From: Serinus canaria
Taxonomy: Eukaryota; Chordata; Aves; Passeriformes; Fringillidae
DNA: 64,000 nt
Assembly (NCBI RefSeq): GCF_022539315.1
Contig: NC_066313.1
Span: 40,089,059 to 40,153,058, forward strand
Direction: 5' to 3'
The position numbers were made by a program, and so were the translations under genes. Position 1 is the stretch's first letter. Each line of letters opens with the position of its first letter. Positions 12,350 through 25,745 of the stretch are shown here, one piece after another. A model generated the notes under the pieces. It saw nothing but the letters and a program-made list of their open reading frames with translations. It made no database searches and was not told the DNA's origin.

Positions 12350-15089
12350 TGGTCTCTGATCTGAGCTGAGATGTGAGGCCAGGCAGTCCAGGTGAATAAG
12401 GAAATTATCTGTTTTCCAGGAATGGGAGTGCAGAGCCAATCTCAATGAAATCACTTGGAAACTCAGGTAGAGACTGAACCATAAGGAAATTACGGCTATT
12501 GAGCTCTAGTCTTTTTTTACAAATTTAAAAACTAAGTTGTGTTAATTTCCTTATCTGTGTTGAGATTTTGTTTCATGAGTCAGTGCAAATAATTGTCTGG
12601 AGAACTACAGTAATTGCTGGGAAACAAAGCTGAAACCTTAGACAGTGACTCTTGGGTCAAAGCAGCTTTGACATTTATCAAAGATTTGTTTTCTGTCCTG
12701 TACCCAAGCTGTGCAGATGTGACAACTTCCTCTATACCAGACAATGGGGAATGATTCCCGAGACTGAAAACACCAGACTTAGCCAATGACCAATTTTCAG
12801 TTTATTTTTTCCTTGACATAAGAGGGTCATTTTCTATTTCATATTTCTACCCATGTCTTGCTGCCTGAATGGCAACAACATTACTGACATGTGAGGTGAG
12901 ATGGATTGCTGTGATGGATTGCTTGAGCAGCAGAGCCAGTGTGGGGAGAATACCAACAACCTACACAGAGAGAGAAAACAAATAGAGCAGGAACCAGCAG
13001 ATGGCTGGGATACACATCTATAAGAAATGTTTGTCAAACACCAAACAGAAGCTCTAGAGGGTCATTTTATGGGCACATTTTATGCATTGTTTGGTGCTTG
13101 TTTAAAGACTCATCACATCCCTTTCCCAGTGAAGCCAGGTTGCAGAAAAACATAGCAAGCAGTTACATGTGACATGGCCCAGGGATTCTGGTTTAATTTG
13201 GTAAGTGGTGTCCAATGGGCAATGGACATTCAGTGATGTAATAATAAGTATTAAAATTAAAGGACAAGTGATTTCCTGTTTCTCAGGTTCTCACAATGCA
13301 GTGGGGTGTATTGCTCTGTTTCTTGTAGGAATCAAGGATAAATTTTGTCCCCTATTACAAGGAAATCCTGACTCTACAGCATCTCTTCAACATTCTGTAT
13401 TCTTAGTTATTTCTCTGTATCCCTTATAGGTGCTATTTTTCCAACTTATAATATGCTTAGACTCGCCATTTGATTATTCAGTTGTGGTTTGCTTATTTAA
13501 TTACAGAGCCCAGAGAAATCCAAAGTCATGAACCTTTGTTCTTCATTCTAAACTATGAACTGAAGAGAAGCTGGTTGATAGACTCTTTTGAAGACAAGGG
13601 TCAAGTAAGAATATATTCAGCTTATTGGTAAGTAGGATGTTGTTCATGGGAAAGGCACTTGGACTTCCCATGCAGTTCATCCCACAAGCTGCTTGGACAA
13701 GCCAAAAAATAGAAAAGGTGTGGGGGCTGAGGGTGTTTAGTGCACCTAGTGAACTTACCATATAGTGGTGCAATATTGCAATGTTCAGAGAGTTATAAGC
13801 AGAGGCAAGGGAATGTACAGGAGCCAAGGACCCTCATACAGACATCACATTTTATAAGATGGACTCTAACATTTAAAACTTAAAGCAACTTATTACCACC
13901 ATGAAAGGTTTTTTGCCTTTAGAAAAAATGTCTTTAAGAAAAAATGTTTTGCTGCAGAGCACAGCCATGCTTGCCCATCCTTGTCCTGACCTCCCAGAAT
14001 CTGTACATCACATGGGAGCAGATCACCAAAGCTTTCTCTGCTCTGGCAGTGTGGTAGTGTCAAGTTACTCAAGCCTTAAAACAATATAGAGATTAGAGCA
14101 CCTAAAGGACTTGGCTATTAGCATTCACACAGAGCTGTGTTACAGGATAGGGCTTTGGGTCCAAAATATAATTCACGGAAAGAAAAAAAAAAAAAAAAAC
14201 CAAAACCAGAATACATCAATCTCAGAGTCTGTTTTTTTGGGGTTTTTCCTCAAAGGGGAACATGAGCTAGATTTCAGCAATATTTTTTCCTCATGCTGAC
14301 TCCTCATGACTGGCAGATTTTTGAGTCCAGAAAGTTAAAACAGGTTAATAAAAGTGGTGCAGGGTTGATTTTCCCAATCCCCATCCTGCAGTAGAGCATT
14401 TGGAGTGACTGTGCTGAGTAGTGCTGACTGCTGCAACTAGAGAGGGTCCACGCTCACGGCTGCATTGTTTTTGTGTGCATGTGCAGTTCAGCAAGGGCAC
14501 AACACTGTGTTAATTCTGCAGCTTTTGCTGCAGTTTGGGGAGTTTCCATGGTATTAGTATTTCAGGTGAGGAGGGTTGCTCTTTGTGGACACCACCAGTC
14601 CCTCCAGCCCCCACCGTGCTGCCTCCAGTCCCATGGTTTGGCCCTCCACAGACAGCAGCAGGGGTACTGGGTGAGCTTGCACTGCCACAGCTGAGCTCAC
14701 AGCTGGTTAAGAGCAGGGTGATCTGTGCACATGCAGATTGTGATCTTCTTGGGTTTAGATCACCTTTTGCAGAGAGGCAGGGACTGCTTTGCACCAGCGG
14801 CTGATGGGATGAAGCTTTTGTAGTCAAAAAATCTTATCTCATGGTATTGACATTGCCACGATGGGCACTCTCAGATTCATTATTAGATGATGGTTAACAA
14901 CCCTTAGAGACAGAGAGACGATACAGTGACAGTGATTTAGTGCCTGGGTGTCCAGATGCACAGAGCTTTGCTGAAATCAATACCTGTTAGTTATCTGACC
15001 AGCTCTGAAGATCTGGGCCAATGGACTCTAAAGCTTCATCAGCCCAGCAAGCACAGCCTTTGCTCTGAAAAACAAGGACAGAGGCTCCT
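12350..15089. other. Unique intronic or intergenic DNA, no gene seen
   Basis: Mostly unique sequence with a poly(A)/A-C run at 14184-14208 and a GC-richer patch at 14.4-14.8 kb. Frames up to about 105 codons occur on both strands without splice sites or known motifs. Confidence 0.6.
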
Positions 15090-15900
15090 GCTGAGTGTCT
15101 AATAATGCCTCATTATGCCTGCTGATTCTACATAAGAGGTGCTCAGACCATCTGCAGATGGACAGCAGCACAAATCTTTCAGGAGCTGCCTAGAAAAGTC
15201 AGTGTTGGTGTTCAGCCCATTGGATGCTGCTGTTTCACATCGATGCTGCTTACGCTCCTCCTTGTTACGGCAGTGATAAACTGTCAGGCTTATCAGCAAG
15301 TCCTTGTCAAAGGTGTGACTTGCATGTGCATTCAGAAATCTCCTTTTTCAGTCCTACTCTGGAGCTATCTATCAGCATTAATTTTAATCATTGTTATCTC
15401 AAGGGGAAATGCTATCCTGCAATTAATGGCTCAAATAGCTGTGCTCAGTGTGCGATTTGGCTGACAGTCACACTCCTGTTAGCTATAGGATCGCTCTTGA
15501 GGCGTGTACTGGAAAATCATGTTATTACCATTCCAAGATAATCAGCATTAACTCTGTGAATTCGAGGCTGAGGAGGTCAGAGACACACAGACCAGAGTTA
15601 CTCTCTGTAACATACTGCATTGCAGCAAGACAGCTAATAACAGTGCAGCAAAGCACATTAGCTGTCAGGCAATACACAACGCTGTGGAGAACAGACTGAC
15701 ACCATGTCATATCTTGTAATCATGCATACACTGGGGGATTTTTTAGGAGCTGAGGCATATTTCTAACAGGCATGCTAATATAATGAGCACTCAAATGCAT
15801 TTCTTTCGCTTCTGTTATTTGCAAAATATTATCACTCTTCTATTATAGATGTTGGTGAGATAGTTCTATGTCTGTTAGAGTGCACTGTTTGTCTGATGGC
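15090..15900. other. Candidate conserved non-coding block
   Basis: About 800 bp of unique, compositionally even sequence without repeats is rich in TAAT-core sites (ATTAATTTTAATCATTG, AATAATGCCTCATTAT) and has several CpGs. Its texture resembles vertebrate developmental enhancers. The many overlapping short frames are incoherent, so it is not coding. This is a judgement by eye; no alignment was made. Confidence 0.3.
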
Positions 15901-17649
15901 AAACATCCTGTTGGGGACAGAGAATGATGAGATTAGCCTGTTGCAGGAGTCATACCCCAGTTTAAGGCAAAATGCAACAGCAAGAGTTATAGTGCCACAA
16001 TATTTTAGGATGATTATACCTTTTCAGTGAGGATTTTTTCAGTCATACGAACCAGAGATGGACCTTTTTTTTCCAGTAAATTTGAGCTGTTTCTCTAGAA
16101 CAAATGGAAATTTCACTGCATAGTTGTCATTGCTGTAATGGCTGTCACTGTTTAGCCTTGTAATTGAGGATGCTTGCAGAGAAAGTATGAGAGCTAGACC
16201 TACTCCCATGAGTAAAAAACTGCAGACCTCAATACATTCTCCCATGTCTTTGCAGGAAATTTGGGAACCCCCTGTTAACTCAGCTGTCCTGGACTTTCCC
16301 ACTGGCCAGTAAGGGTGGTGGTGGGAGAAAAGTCCAAGTCTGATGGGTGCTTAAGTACCTTTGCTGACCTAAGCACAGTAATCACACTTTGCAGCACCTT
16401 TCAGACTGTAAGGGGACTTGTACTTGCACCTTTTGCTTTGCACCCTTTCCTTACACAAAAACATGTGCCAATCCCAAGAACTGGAGGCTTTTTTCATCCC
16501 TAGGGCATGTTATGCAACCTATTAGTAGTTATGGGTGCAAAAGGAGTGGTTAATAAATCTCTCTCAGATAAAATATCCCTCAGCCTGTCCTTTAAAATCT
16601 GTCCTGAAAAATTATCCTTCCATTTTCTACACATCCAAGTTATCTAGGAATGTCCTGGTAAATAGGATTAAGTAAAGGCTAGCCATTACTTTTACTGGAT
16701 AGTTGTACACTAACACATATTTAGTGTTTCTTGGCAGAAAAATCTGCTAGTTTTCTATGCACACATGGAGGAAAGTATTCAAAATACCTTCAGCAATATT
16801 AACAGAAGATGCCATTTCATAAGTGGGAGGTGAATCAGGTGGAAGAATTCTGCAGATTTTATTGTATTATGGCAAATAAATAAAACAGATTTCTGAATTT
16901 GCAGTGAAATACTGAAACTACTTTGAATGAGTTCACATAAACTCTGCAGTGATCCAAAGTAAGAATCAGAAAATTTTACCATGAACCCTGAAGCCAAGAT
17001 TTAGCAAATTCACAAGGATATATTTAAAAAAACCACCCCCACTTATTGTACACCAAAATATCTATGCAGAAAACTGAAGACAGGAAAGCATCTTGCTGCA
17101 TTATATATGCCAATAAATGGTTACATCATATATATAGAAATTAGATATTACAAATTTTAGTGCAAACATAAAGAGAACAGAGAAAAGCAAGAGAAAATAG
17201 CTGCCTGTCTAGCTTCTAAATTTCTGATTTATCAGAAATGTATTGTTGTGGAGAAGAATTTAATTGGTCTATAGTCTATATGGTCTTTTGAACTTTGTCA
17301 TGAAAAAAATGAAGAATCATGCATAGAAATGTTGATCTCTTTAAAAGTGCTTTATATGAATGGAATATTTTAATAATAAAACAAAACAAATAGCAACAGC
17401 TGTTTAATGACCTTGAAGTGATTTAGCTCAAACTCTCCAAATGGTCCTCTTGTCAGAGATAAATACAGGAAACTCCAGGTTTATAGAACTCTTTTTGAGA
17501 AAAAAATGAGAAGTGCATGATAAGCATTTCCCAAATTCATTTAATTATTCCCAAATTTAAGTATAGTGCCTTTTCTAATAAATTAGGACTATTTTTTGAT
17601 TTTGAAATGCATATTTGCCTTTGCATCTTTGTATTCATAACTTCTGTGA

Positions 17650-18070
17650 ACATGATATTTTTATTAAGGTGATTACTGAAGCTGATTGGTCTTTATCAAA
17701 CAAATTTTAGGTTATGGGCAATTTTTTGAGTGGTTCTCTGCACTATTTCTTCAATTGTGTGACAGCTTTAAGCCGTCATGATGCTTGTGTTTCTACTGAA
17801 GAAGACAGAAGGTGACATTAGTTTTATACAAGGAACCCATGCAAATTATTTATGCCTGCCATGAATAAATTGATCATGACTTCCCCAGCAGTGTATGATC
17901 AAGAAGATTTCTTTTTTATGCTACTGCTGCTGTTTGCATCTTTGGAGCGGGCTTCTGTAGCATCTATGAATATTTTGTCTCTAATTACTTAATTGTGTTA
18001 ACAAGGCAACCCTTTAGTCAAAATGTATTCTGCTCCATGTTCAGGAAATTAATCTTTCAGGATCCCTCTT
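17650..18070. other. Candidate conserved non-coding block
   Basis: Unique AT-rich sequence holds an octamer-like ATGCAAAT next to TTATTTATG (17838-17856) and a cluster TAATTACTTAATTG (17981-17994). The motif density suggests an enhancer. Conservation is not tested. Confidence 0.3.
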
Positions 18071-18552
18071 GCTGACCAGTTAAAATAATCTCCTGTAAAG
18101 TAGACGTGAGAGGCAATACTAAGTTAACTAAAAAATATGGAGATGAACAAACTACCCTTTATTTAAGAGTATTGATTTCCTGAAGTGTTGAGTTGTAGAG
18201 CTCTGTGCTCCTTATTTTAGCCTCAGAGTGAGCTTTTTTTAATATTCTTTTAACAATTCATAGGATTTTGGTTTGGAGAAGAAACAATATAGCTCAGCTA
18301 GGAAACATCTCTTTCCCACCAGTAGCCTTGAATATTTTATCACCAAGTAGCTAACAAAATGAAAAGTACTGAGACAGTATTCTCTTTCTTTGAAGTCATT
18401 TGGGCAAAAGAATGGCAACAAAGAAGAATTTTCTGCAGAGGATGGAAGGCTTCTGGGCTAGCTAGCTGCTAGAAGAGCTCTTTGTGCTGTTTTAGGGTCA
18501 ATTGAGGCTCAGACTTTAGCTAATGTCAGTCTCAAGTGGAACATGAAGAACC

Positions 18553-18692
18553 ATGATGGTCTGAGAATAGCCTGGCTCCATCTCCTCTGTAATACCCCAT
18601 CCGATAACTGTAGATAACATCACCTGTTTTCCAGTCTTTTTTACAGGGTGAGCAGTGCCAGCTCACGCAGCTTCTCCCAGTAGGACAGACAC
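18553..18692 (-). mobile_element. Old CR1 LINE fragment
   Basis: The plus-strand text AGCCTGGCTCCATCTCC ... TGTAATACCCC ... GATAACTGTAGATAAC ... CTCACGCAGCTTCTCCCAGTAGGACAG follows antisense CR1 wording in the right order but is divergent. It is a short old fragment. Confidence 0.6.
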
Positions 18693-18694
18693 TC

Positions 18695-21600
18695 TAAAAT
18701 ATAAACCAGCTTTATTTCCCATCACTATCAAGATCTGCACTCTGCAAAGCTTAGTTAGAAATACCACACCAATGGATTTCATCTAAGCATTGGCTGAAGA
18801 AGGGAAGGATTTGTGTGTTCAGCATCAATTGTTCTCTGCTGTCAGAGGCTTGAAGAGTTATAATTTCAGCAAATTCAAAATAATTAGCATCACTGAAAAA
18901 AATACAATCTAATGCACTAATTTTGGAAATGGTCATGGCTTTCTTGGTCATAGAGAAAGTAAGTGTGTTTTTGAGTCACTTGGCCATTCTTGTGAATTAT
19001 GAATTTCTCGTGCTCTTGTTAGCACAGAGCCCTATTAAGGTTCACTTTCCACCTGCTCTGATTTGAAGCAGGCACTGAATAGTTACCTACAACAGAGACA
19101 ATGCATGTCCCCTATCTACTTCTGCAAGTTGCTTTCCTGGGCACAGGTAAAACAAAGCATGCACAGATTCATTTGTTCCATGCTCAGTAAAAGAGTGTTA
19201 ATCACTATGAACTAATGTGATTTTAATGGGAATGTCATAAGTTCCCCACTGCAAATTCTATTTTAATGTAGCCATTAATTGTGCTATAATTTCACCAAAT
19301 GAGATAGCTTGCAATGCAGCAATAGAGCTGGTGCACTGAAATGATGTGGCCTTTGATGCAGACCTGTGTTGCTGACAGCATCCTCCTACACAAACCTTGA
19401 AAGCAGTGTGGGTCAGTGGCTGGGAGGGGGTACATACCCACCAAATTTCATCCTCTACTCTTGTTTCTTACATAGTAATTAATCCAACTGAAGGAATCAA
19501 AAGCAGGCTACTAGAGGGTGAGTGGTCAATATTTGTGGTAGAAAAACCTATTTTATAACTCACTCAAGACAAGAATCCCCAATTCTCACAGGGAAAAGGA
19601 CCTCTGTCTCCGCTGACCCGCATGACTTATTCGTTTGCACTCATTTACCTCTACTGGCACTTTCCCATTGCCTGTAGCATTTCCAAGAGTCATAGACAGA
19701 AGGACAGACCTTCCAATCTCACAAAGAAGTACAGAAACTCCCTCTCTAGTGCTGCTGAAAGAAATGGCCATTTCATCCCCAGTAAGCTGGGACAGTAACA
19801 AGGGTACATAGCCCTCAGTACCTCTATCAACAGCTGAGACATAGGTGTTTGGAAAGGTGTTTTGAGGCTGAAATGCTCTGTCCCACACTTCCATGACCCC
19901 CTTAAACTGAAGTGATCTTCTCACACTACCTAACTCATGTGATATCTAGAGACCTCCAAAGAGAAGAGAGAGAAAAGGGTACTAACTCTTCACAGCTGCT
20001 GATAGACACAGGTGGTTGTCCTGACTTTGAGCAAGTCTTCTCTATCAATGGGGGAGGCAAAGGCTGATGTTCAGGTCACTGGATACAGCAGGAGTCAGGC
20101 CCCCTCCCAGACATATTCTGTCCTGTCAGCTGGAATTTGACTTGTTTAACACCCCCAGTTCTGCTAGTGTTTTGGCATTTTTTTGTGAACTAAGGGCATA
20201 TTCTGGGAAGGGATCCAAGAATAAGAAATTCAAACCCTCAAACCCTGAGAAGGAAAAAAATCCCAAACTTCTTCTTTTTCCTATGTAGAAGTCTGGTTGG
20301 TAAGTAGTCTTCCAAAGTAGATCTCTTCTGAGGACACTTTGAATAGTCAAAGGTGGTACTGTGCATAGAAAGGGTTTAAAGGTAGTTTGCAAATAAATTG
20401 ATGCTGGCTCTTTGTAAAAATATGGGAAATATTTCTCCAAGGTGAGTAAGGGTCATTTGAACTCTAGGACTTCTCTGGCAGAAAACATAATTGGTATAAG
20501 TAAATTTGTTATAGATAAAAATAGGTCAGAATTGACAAGAAATTTCCTAAACTTCTAAAGACCGAATCTTTGGTAGATTTCTCCAAAGCTCCTCCAACTG
20601 GGGAAAGAAAGTCAGCACTCTTTAAGGCAGAGTTTGTTAAAGATAATTAGGAGAAACTTATAACTTGGCTGAATGTAACATCAAGAGACCGGACTGAGTG
20701 AATCAGGAAGACTTTTTGGTTTATATTCTTATAGCTATCATCTTAGCAAGTGCCTTTGGGGCAAGACTTGGCAGCTTACATGAGAAGATTATGAGGGAAT
20801 TGCTATTTTTCATCCAGTCAATTTTGCCTCTTGTTTCTGCCATTTCATTTCCACTTTTCATCCAAAGTGATACCTGTGATCAGTTTTTGTTGTTCTTGTT
20901 TTCAATCAGGATGAACAGAGGCAATAAACACCTGAGATAATCCCACAGCTGTTAGCAATTGGATTTTTTATTTTTTTAGGAAAGCCTTACAGCTACTGAA
21001 TTGGAATCAGAAATTAATTTGGAAGTCAAACAGTTCCCTGACTGATGCACATTCCTGTTTTCTAGATGAGACTCCTGTCCCCCAGAGCAATGAGAACTAC
21101 ACACAACTCATACAAAGCTTGAGCCTTCACTTGTGTCTGTTTCCTACAAAATGTTTTCAGAGCAAGTTCACTCTGCAGCTTATATCTCAATTACACATTT
21201 ATTCCAATGGCTAGATGCATTGTCAGGAGGATAATAAGGATAGTGGGGACAGGTAAGATTTATCTGGCTAGGAAAAATCACATTGTGTTCAAACTCCCTG
21301 TAAAGCTTTCATTGACTCTGCTGCCAGCACAGATTAGTGCAATGCAGAAATGTTAAATACAAAACCAGCACTTCCCATTTAAATGATTCAAGTAATTAGA
21401 AGTTCTGAGCCTTTCCAGGTACATCTTTTTAGCAGCTGGCAGACTCATTTTCAAAAATATATTTTCATGGATTTATCTGCACCTTTAGCACTTCTGAATT
21501 CAAAGTTTTTACTGGGCAGTTAATAACTATGGATAAACATCATGCCCAGTGCAACAACTTCAGAAGAATATGTAAATTAATTTGTTCATTTATATCAGTC

Positions 21601-21870
21601 CTATAACTCCTGTACCTACAGGGTTTAAATTGTGTGGTAGCATGAATACAATAAATTCCTTTCTGATTCTCTTTCAATCAGATTTCTTTCCACTAACAAT
21701 AGAGAGACCCTGAAGGTATTCAGTCCTATCTTGACTTCAGTATCTAATAGTTTATAGAAAGCTGTCAATGTTTGCTCTCAGGTGTGAGGCAATGCACCCT
21801 TTCCTACAGCCTGGTATTCAGCACAGGATAGGAAGGAAGTGAAGGAAGAACAGGTCTCCAAAGTGTATTA
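18695..21870. other. Unique intronic or intergenic DNA, no gene seen
   Basis: No recognised repeat or exon. The part at 19.0-19.4 kb (ATTTTAATGTAGCCATTAATTG) has the even, unique texture of conserved non-coding DNA, but this is weak. Confidence 0.5.
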
Positions 21871-21872
21871 CG

Positions 21873-22405
21873 GTGTATTGGGTTTTCAGGGACAGGCTTT
21901 GGAACTGGGAGGGACCACAGGAGTGGTGAGAAGCTGCCAGAAGCCTCTCCCATGTCTGAGAGAGCCAATGCTAGCTGGCTCCAAGATGGACATACAGCCA
22001 CCAGCCAAGGCCAAGCCAACTAGCAATGGTGGAAGTGCCTTTGGGATAACAGATTTATGAAGGAAAAAAAGTTATTGCATAGATGTAATTGTGTCCAGAA
22101 GAGTGATGATTGAGAATATGTGAGAGGAACAGCCTTGCAGACCCCAAGGTCAGTGGAGAAGGAAGGGAAGGATGTGCTTCAGTCACCAGAGTTAAGTTTT
22201 CCCTGTAGCCCCCGGTGTCAAGTAATATCTCTAAGTCAAGTCTGTTTAGCCTGTGACAGTAACTGGTGAGTGATCTCTCCCTGTTTTTAATTTAAGCCAT
22301 GAATATTTTATTATAATTTTTTCCTCTCCTGTCCAGTTGCAGAGGTGAATGATAGTGGAACTTTGGTGGGCACCTGGTGTCCAGTCAGGGTTAACTCCCA
22401 GTATA
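21873..22405 (+). mobile_element. ERVL-type LTR, internally shortened
   Basis: This reads as the avian ERVL LTR in sense. It starts TGTATTGGGTTTTC, continues through AGAAGCTGCCAGAAGC, AGAGCCAATGCTAGC, TTTGGGATAACAGATTTA and GAGAATATGTGAGAGGAAC, and ends in GGTGGGCACCTGGTGTCC and AGTCAGGGTTAAC. The middle is shorter than in the family as I know it. No retroviral coding region adjoins it, so it is probably a solo LTR. The exact 3' boundary is uncertain by a few bases. Confidence 0.85.
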
Positions 22406-24984
22406 CAGTTATCACGTTCTCAGCTCTTTTCCAGATCCAAAGGGTTATACCTCAAGAGAGGGAGGGTACAGGTGTAAATTATTTCTGCGTGTTCTAGGGT
22501 GCTTCATTATTATTGTGTGTGAGCAGCACTTTCCCTGCATTGGTTTGTACAGTGCCAAATAAAATTTTCCTTCTTCTGCCTTCTTGTCTGGCTGAATGAT
22601 ACTTGAGGTTCGCAGTAGAAGAGGCTCAGAATTTCAAAGGTATGTGGAGAAAATAGTGATGGAGAGGAGGTGCATGCTGTGTATAAATTGTCTACCTAAG
22701 AGCAAGCATTGCTTCAGGTGGGACCCTGAGGAAAAAAAAAAGAGAAATGGGACTCTAAAATATTCTTAATAAAGGAAAAACCAGTGTGACCCTGTCAGAA
22801 GCCTATCCACCAAGCAGGCCAAGTTCCTCTTGTTTGCAAAGTCCACTTTCCCCAAAAAGCAACAGCAGCGGGGTTAAAGAGAATAGCATATATGTTGGCT
22901 GTACCATGCAACAACTGCAGGTCCAGCACTAAGTGCAGTGCTATTTTATTATTAGTTTTGATTTTTGTCTTTCCTCCTGCCAGATTCTTTTGAGCCTGAT
23001 ATTTGACTTCAGAGAATAGCATCCATGAATTTGCAGGAACCTCTTTGCTTATTTTTTTTTTTAAATTGCAGGAGACTTCAGGGTGTAAAACAGGAGACAA
23101 TAATTGGTGGTTGTAATGACCACATGGCTGAAGTCCAACTCTGTTAAAGTTGCTGCCTTCAAATCCTCTGACCTTGGTATCATTTTATGTTCCCAGGCAA
23201 AGTGTCTTTACACTGGTAGCTGTGGAAAATCAATTTTGATTCCCAAAAGATGGAAGGGCTGTTGCTAAATGTCACTGAGAGTTAGCAGCTGCTTTTTACT
23301 GGCTGTAACTTTGAAGAGAAATATTAAAAAGTAAACACTGGTTTGGGGACTGTATACAGTTTCCAGTGTTTGGGTTAATGTTTCAACTGTGATTTCAAAT
23401 TTTTGGTATCCATATCTGAAGAGATTTTGTCTCAGTGTACACTGTTGTTCTTACCTCTCCTAAGTTTTTAATGTCTTTTGGGGGTCATCCATAGAGCTGT
23501 GTGTGTTCTGGGTTCTCATTCCAGGCAACGAAGCTGAGTGGGACTGATGTTCACATTATTCTGGTCCAATAAATTCTCTGTGAATTATTGGCAAAACAGA
23601 AGAACTGAATTCATGAGAATATCTTCTTCTATTTAATTTAACCAAATAAAACTCAGAACCAAATATCTTAGGAAAAAGACTCCACAAAGATTAATTAGTA
23701 CATTTGACAACTAGTACGTGCAAATGTGTACCAGTGTATCTGTGTCTGTGCTTTCTGCTGGGTATAATATAAGCAGTGATTGAGTTAAATTTTTATGTCT
23801 TTGTTGGTTTCTTGATGATTGATATTTTAGAAACATAAATAAATAAATAAATAAAATTAAGAAAAGCCAAAAGCAATGAAATAAAGAAAAACAGTGCAGG
23901 TGATTCAACATAGAATTAATAATGAAAAGTTCCAGAAGTCCCTAGACTCAGCTAAATCCCTATATTTCCTCAGTGTCTTTAGCAACTCCTGAAACCCTTT
24001 TCTCTCTGGAGCATGAGCATAATAACAGCTATTTGGCTACTTCATTTTGAATTTGAGGCTTTCATAATAGATTTTTTTATGTCTTAACTGTTGTTACTAC
24101 ATTTTTTTTAAAAATTGCTGAAAAACATAATCGGCAAAAAAAAAATAGCTATGCTTGTCTTCTATTTTTCTGTGGCTATTTCATTTCTCCTTCAAATTCT
24201 GAGTTGTGCACCAGCAAATTATAACCCTGCCCAGATAATCCTGTATCTTCCTTTTCTTCCCAAATTTGTAGTATTACAGTTATTAATTTGGATGACTGTT
24301 ATTTATAATCACTGGTGTCAGTCTTGAACACACATATTGCAGGGTTAAAGGAAAATAGTGGTTAAAATGTAGTTGTGCTCTCCAGGATATTCATAAAACC
24401 TTTTCAGTGTGTTTGATGACAAATATTAGAAGGAAGTACCCTGAAAATTGTCTTAAATGAGATATTGCAATTTTATGTTTTAATCAGCAGTATCAGATTA
24501 TTGCTAGCATTAACTATCTGCGACAACTGGCACATTTAAACAAAAATGCTTCACTGAAATATTTGTCTAGCCATGCTGCTACTGGGCTTTCTCAGAAATA
24601 CAGCAGACTGTTTGACTAATAGGGTGGGATGCAGTCTTCTAAATACAGGTCTCAAGCTGCCTTTCTGCAAGGGTTTGGGACTCTCCAGACATTGTTTCAC
24701 ATCTGCTGATCCCATCTGGGTGTCTGAGATACCACAGAGCAACTGAAAAATGTGTTTCTGAATATCAGTGTTTAGGCATGTGGTCTCCTCTCACTACGTG
24801 CCTTATCAAGCAGTTGATCTGCCCAGGGGGAAGGAAGATAGAGGAAGAGGATACAAATTAGTTGCCATTTCCATATTTGGTGCAGTCTTAAAAGGCCTTG
24901 AAATTACTTAACTAATTTCTGAAAATTAAGTCCTCAGTCATTTATACTTTTCATATGCATCAGGATTAAGTGAAAGTCTTGGAG
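22406..24984. other. Unique DNA with one possible LTR-like end
   Basis: A segment at 22.44-22.62 kb carries AATAAA followed by a pyrimidine-rich end (TTTTCCTTCTTCTGCCTTC). It could be another retroviral LTR end, but it is not firmly recognisable. Nothing else is seen apart from the (AAAT)5 repeat. Confidence 0.4.
23836..23856. repeat. (AAAT)5 microsatellite
   Basis: Five perfect tandem AAAT units are seen directly in AT-rich intronic DNA. Confidence 0.95.
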
Positions 24985-25745
24985 AGTCACTTAAATTGTT
25001 GGGAGGAAGTCCTGGAGTCTTCTTGTCCAACCTCTTGCTCAAAGCAGGATTGCTGCTGACACTAGATGATAGCTACATGGCTTTAATGAGATGAGTCTGA
25101 AAACCTCCGAGGATGGAGGTTTGAAAAACTCTCTAGACAGCCTGTGCCAGGGCTTCACTGCTGCTGCTGCAAAAAAAATAAATTTCTTCTCATGTCCATG
25201 CAGAATGTCTCAAGCCAGGAACTGTGACTGTTGCTCCTTCTCATCCCATCTTATATCAAAATGAGTTTCACACTACTGCTTCTCTAAGTCTCCTTCAAGC
25301 AGCCACTGACTGTTATTAGCTTTTCCCCGACTCTCCTCTTCACCAGATCAAACAAACCCATTTCCTCAGCCTTTCCCTAAGGGCCATGAGCTCAAGGTTT
25401 CCTCACCATCTTGTATGTTCTCCAGTCTTTTGATGCTGTTCTTGACCTAGAGAGACTAAATCTAGACATGGGGTTCCTGGTGTTGCCTCATCAGTGGTAA
25501 ATGTTGGGGGACACCACCTTCTCTTCAGCTGATGAAAATCACCCTAAAGTATCTCAGGATGCAGTTTGCACTATTTGCACTGAGAGCTCACAGCTGGCTG
25601 ATGTTCAGCCTGGTGCCAGCAGTAATAGTCCTTTGATCATGGCTGATACTCAGTTGGTCATCTCCCAGATTGTATTGGTGGATCCAGTTAGTCCACCAGG
25701 GCACAGAGATTTTTGGTTCCCACTACTGAAATCTGTGTCATTTCT
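24985..25745 (-). mobile_element. Old CR1 LINE fragment, antisense
   Basis: The plus-strand order follows antisense CR1: TCCAACCTCTTGCTCAAAGCAGG, ACCTCCGAGGATGGAG, CTCTCTAGACAGCCTGTGCCAGG, then CCTCAGCCTTTCCCTAAGGG, CTCACAGCTGGCTGATGTTCAGCCTGGTG and finally a weak extension to about 25745. Divergence is high, and the 5' limit is uncertain. Confidence 0.75.
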
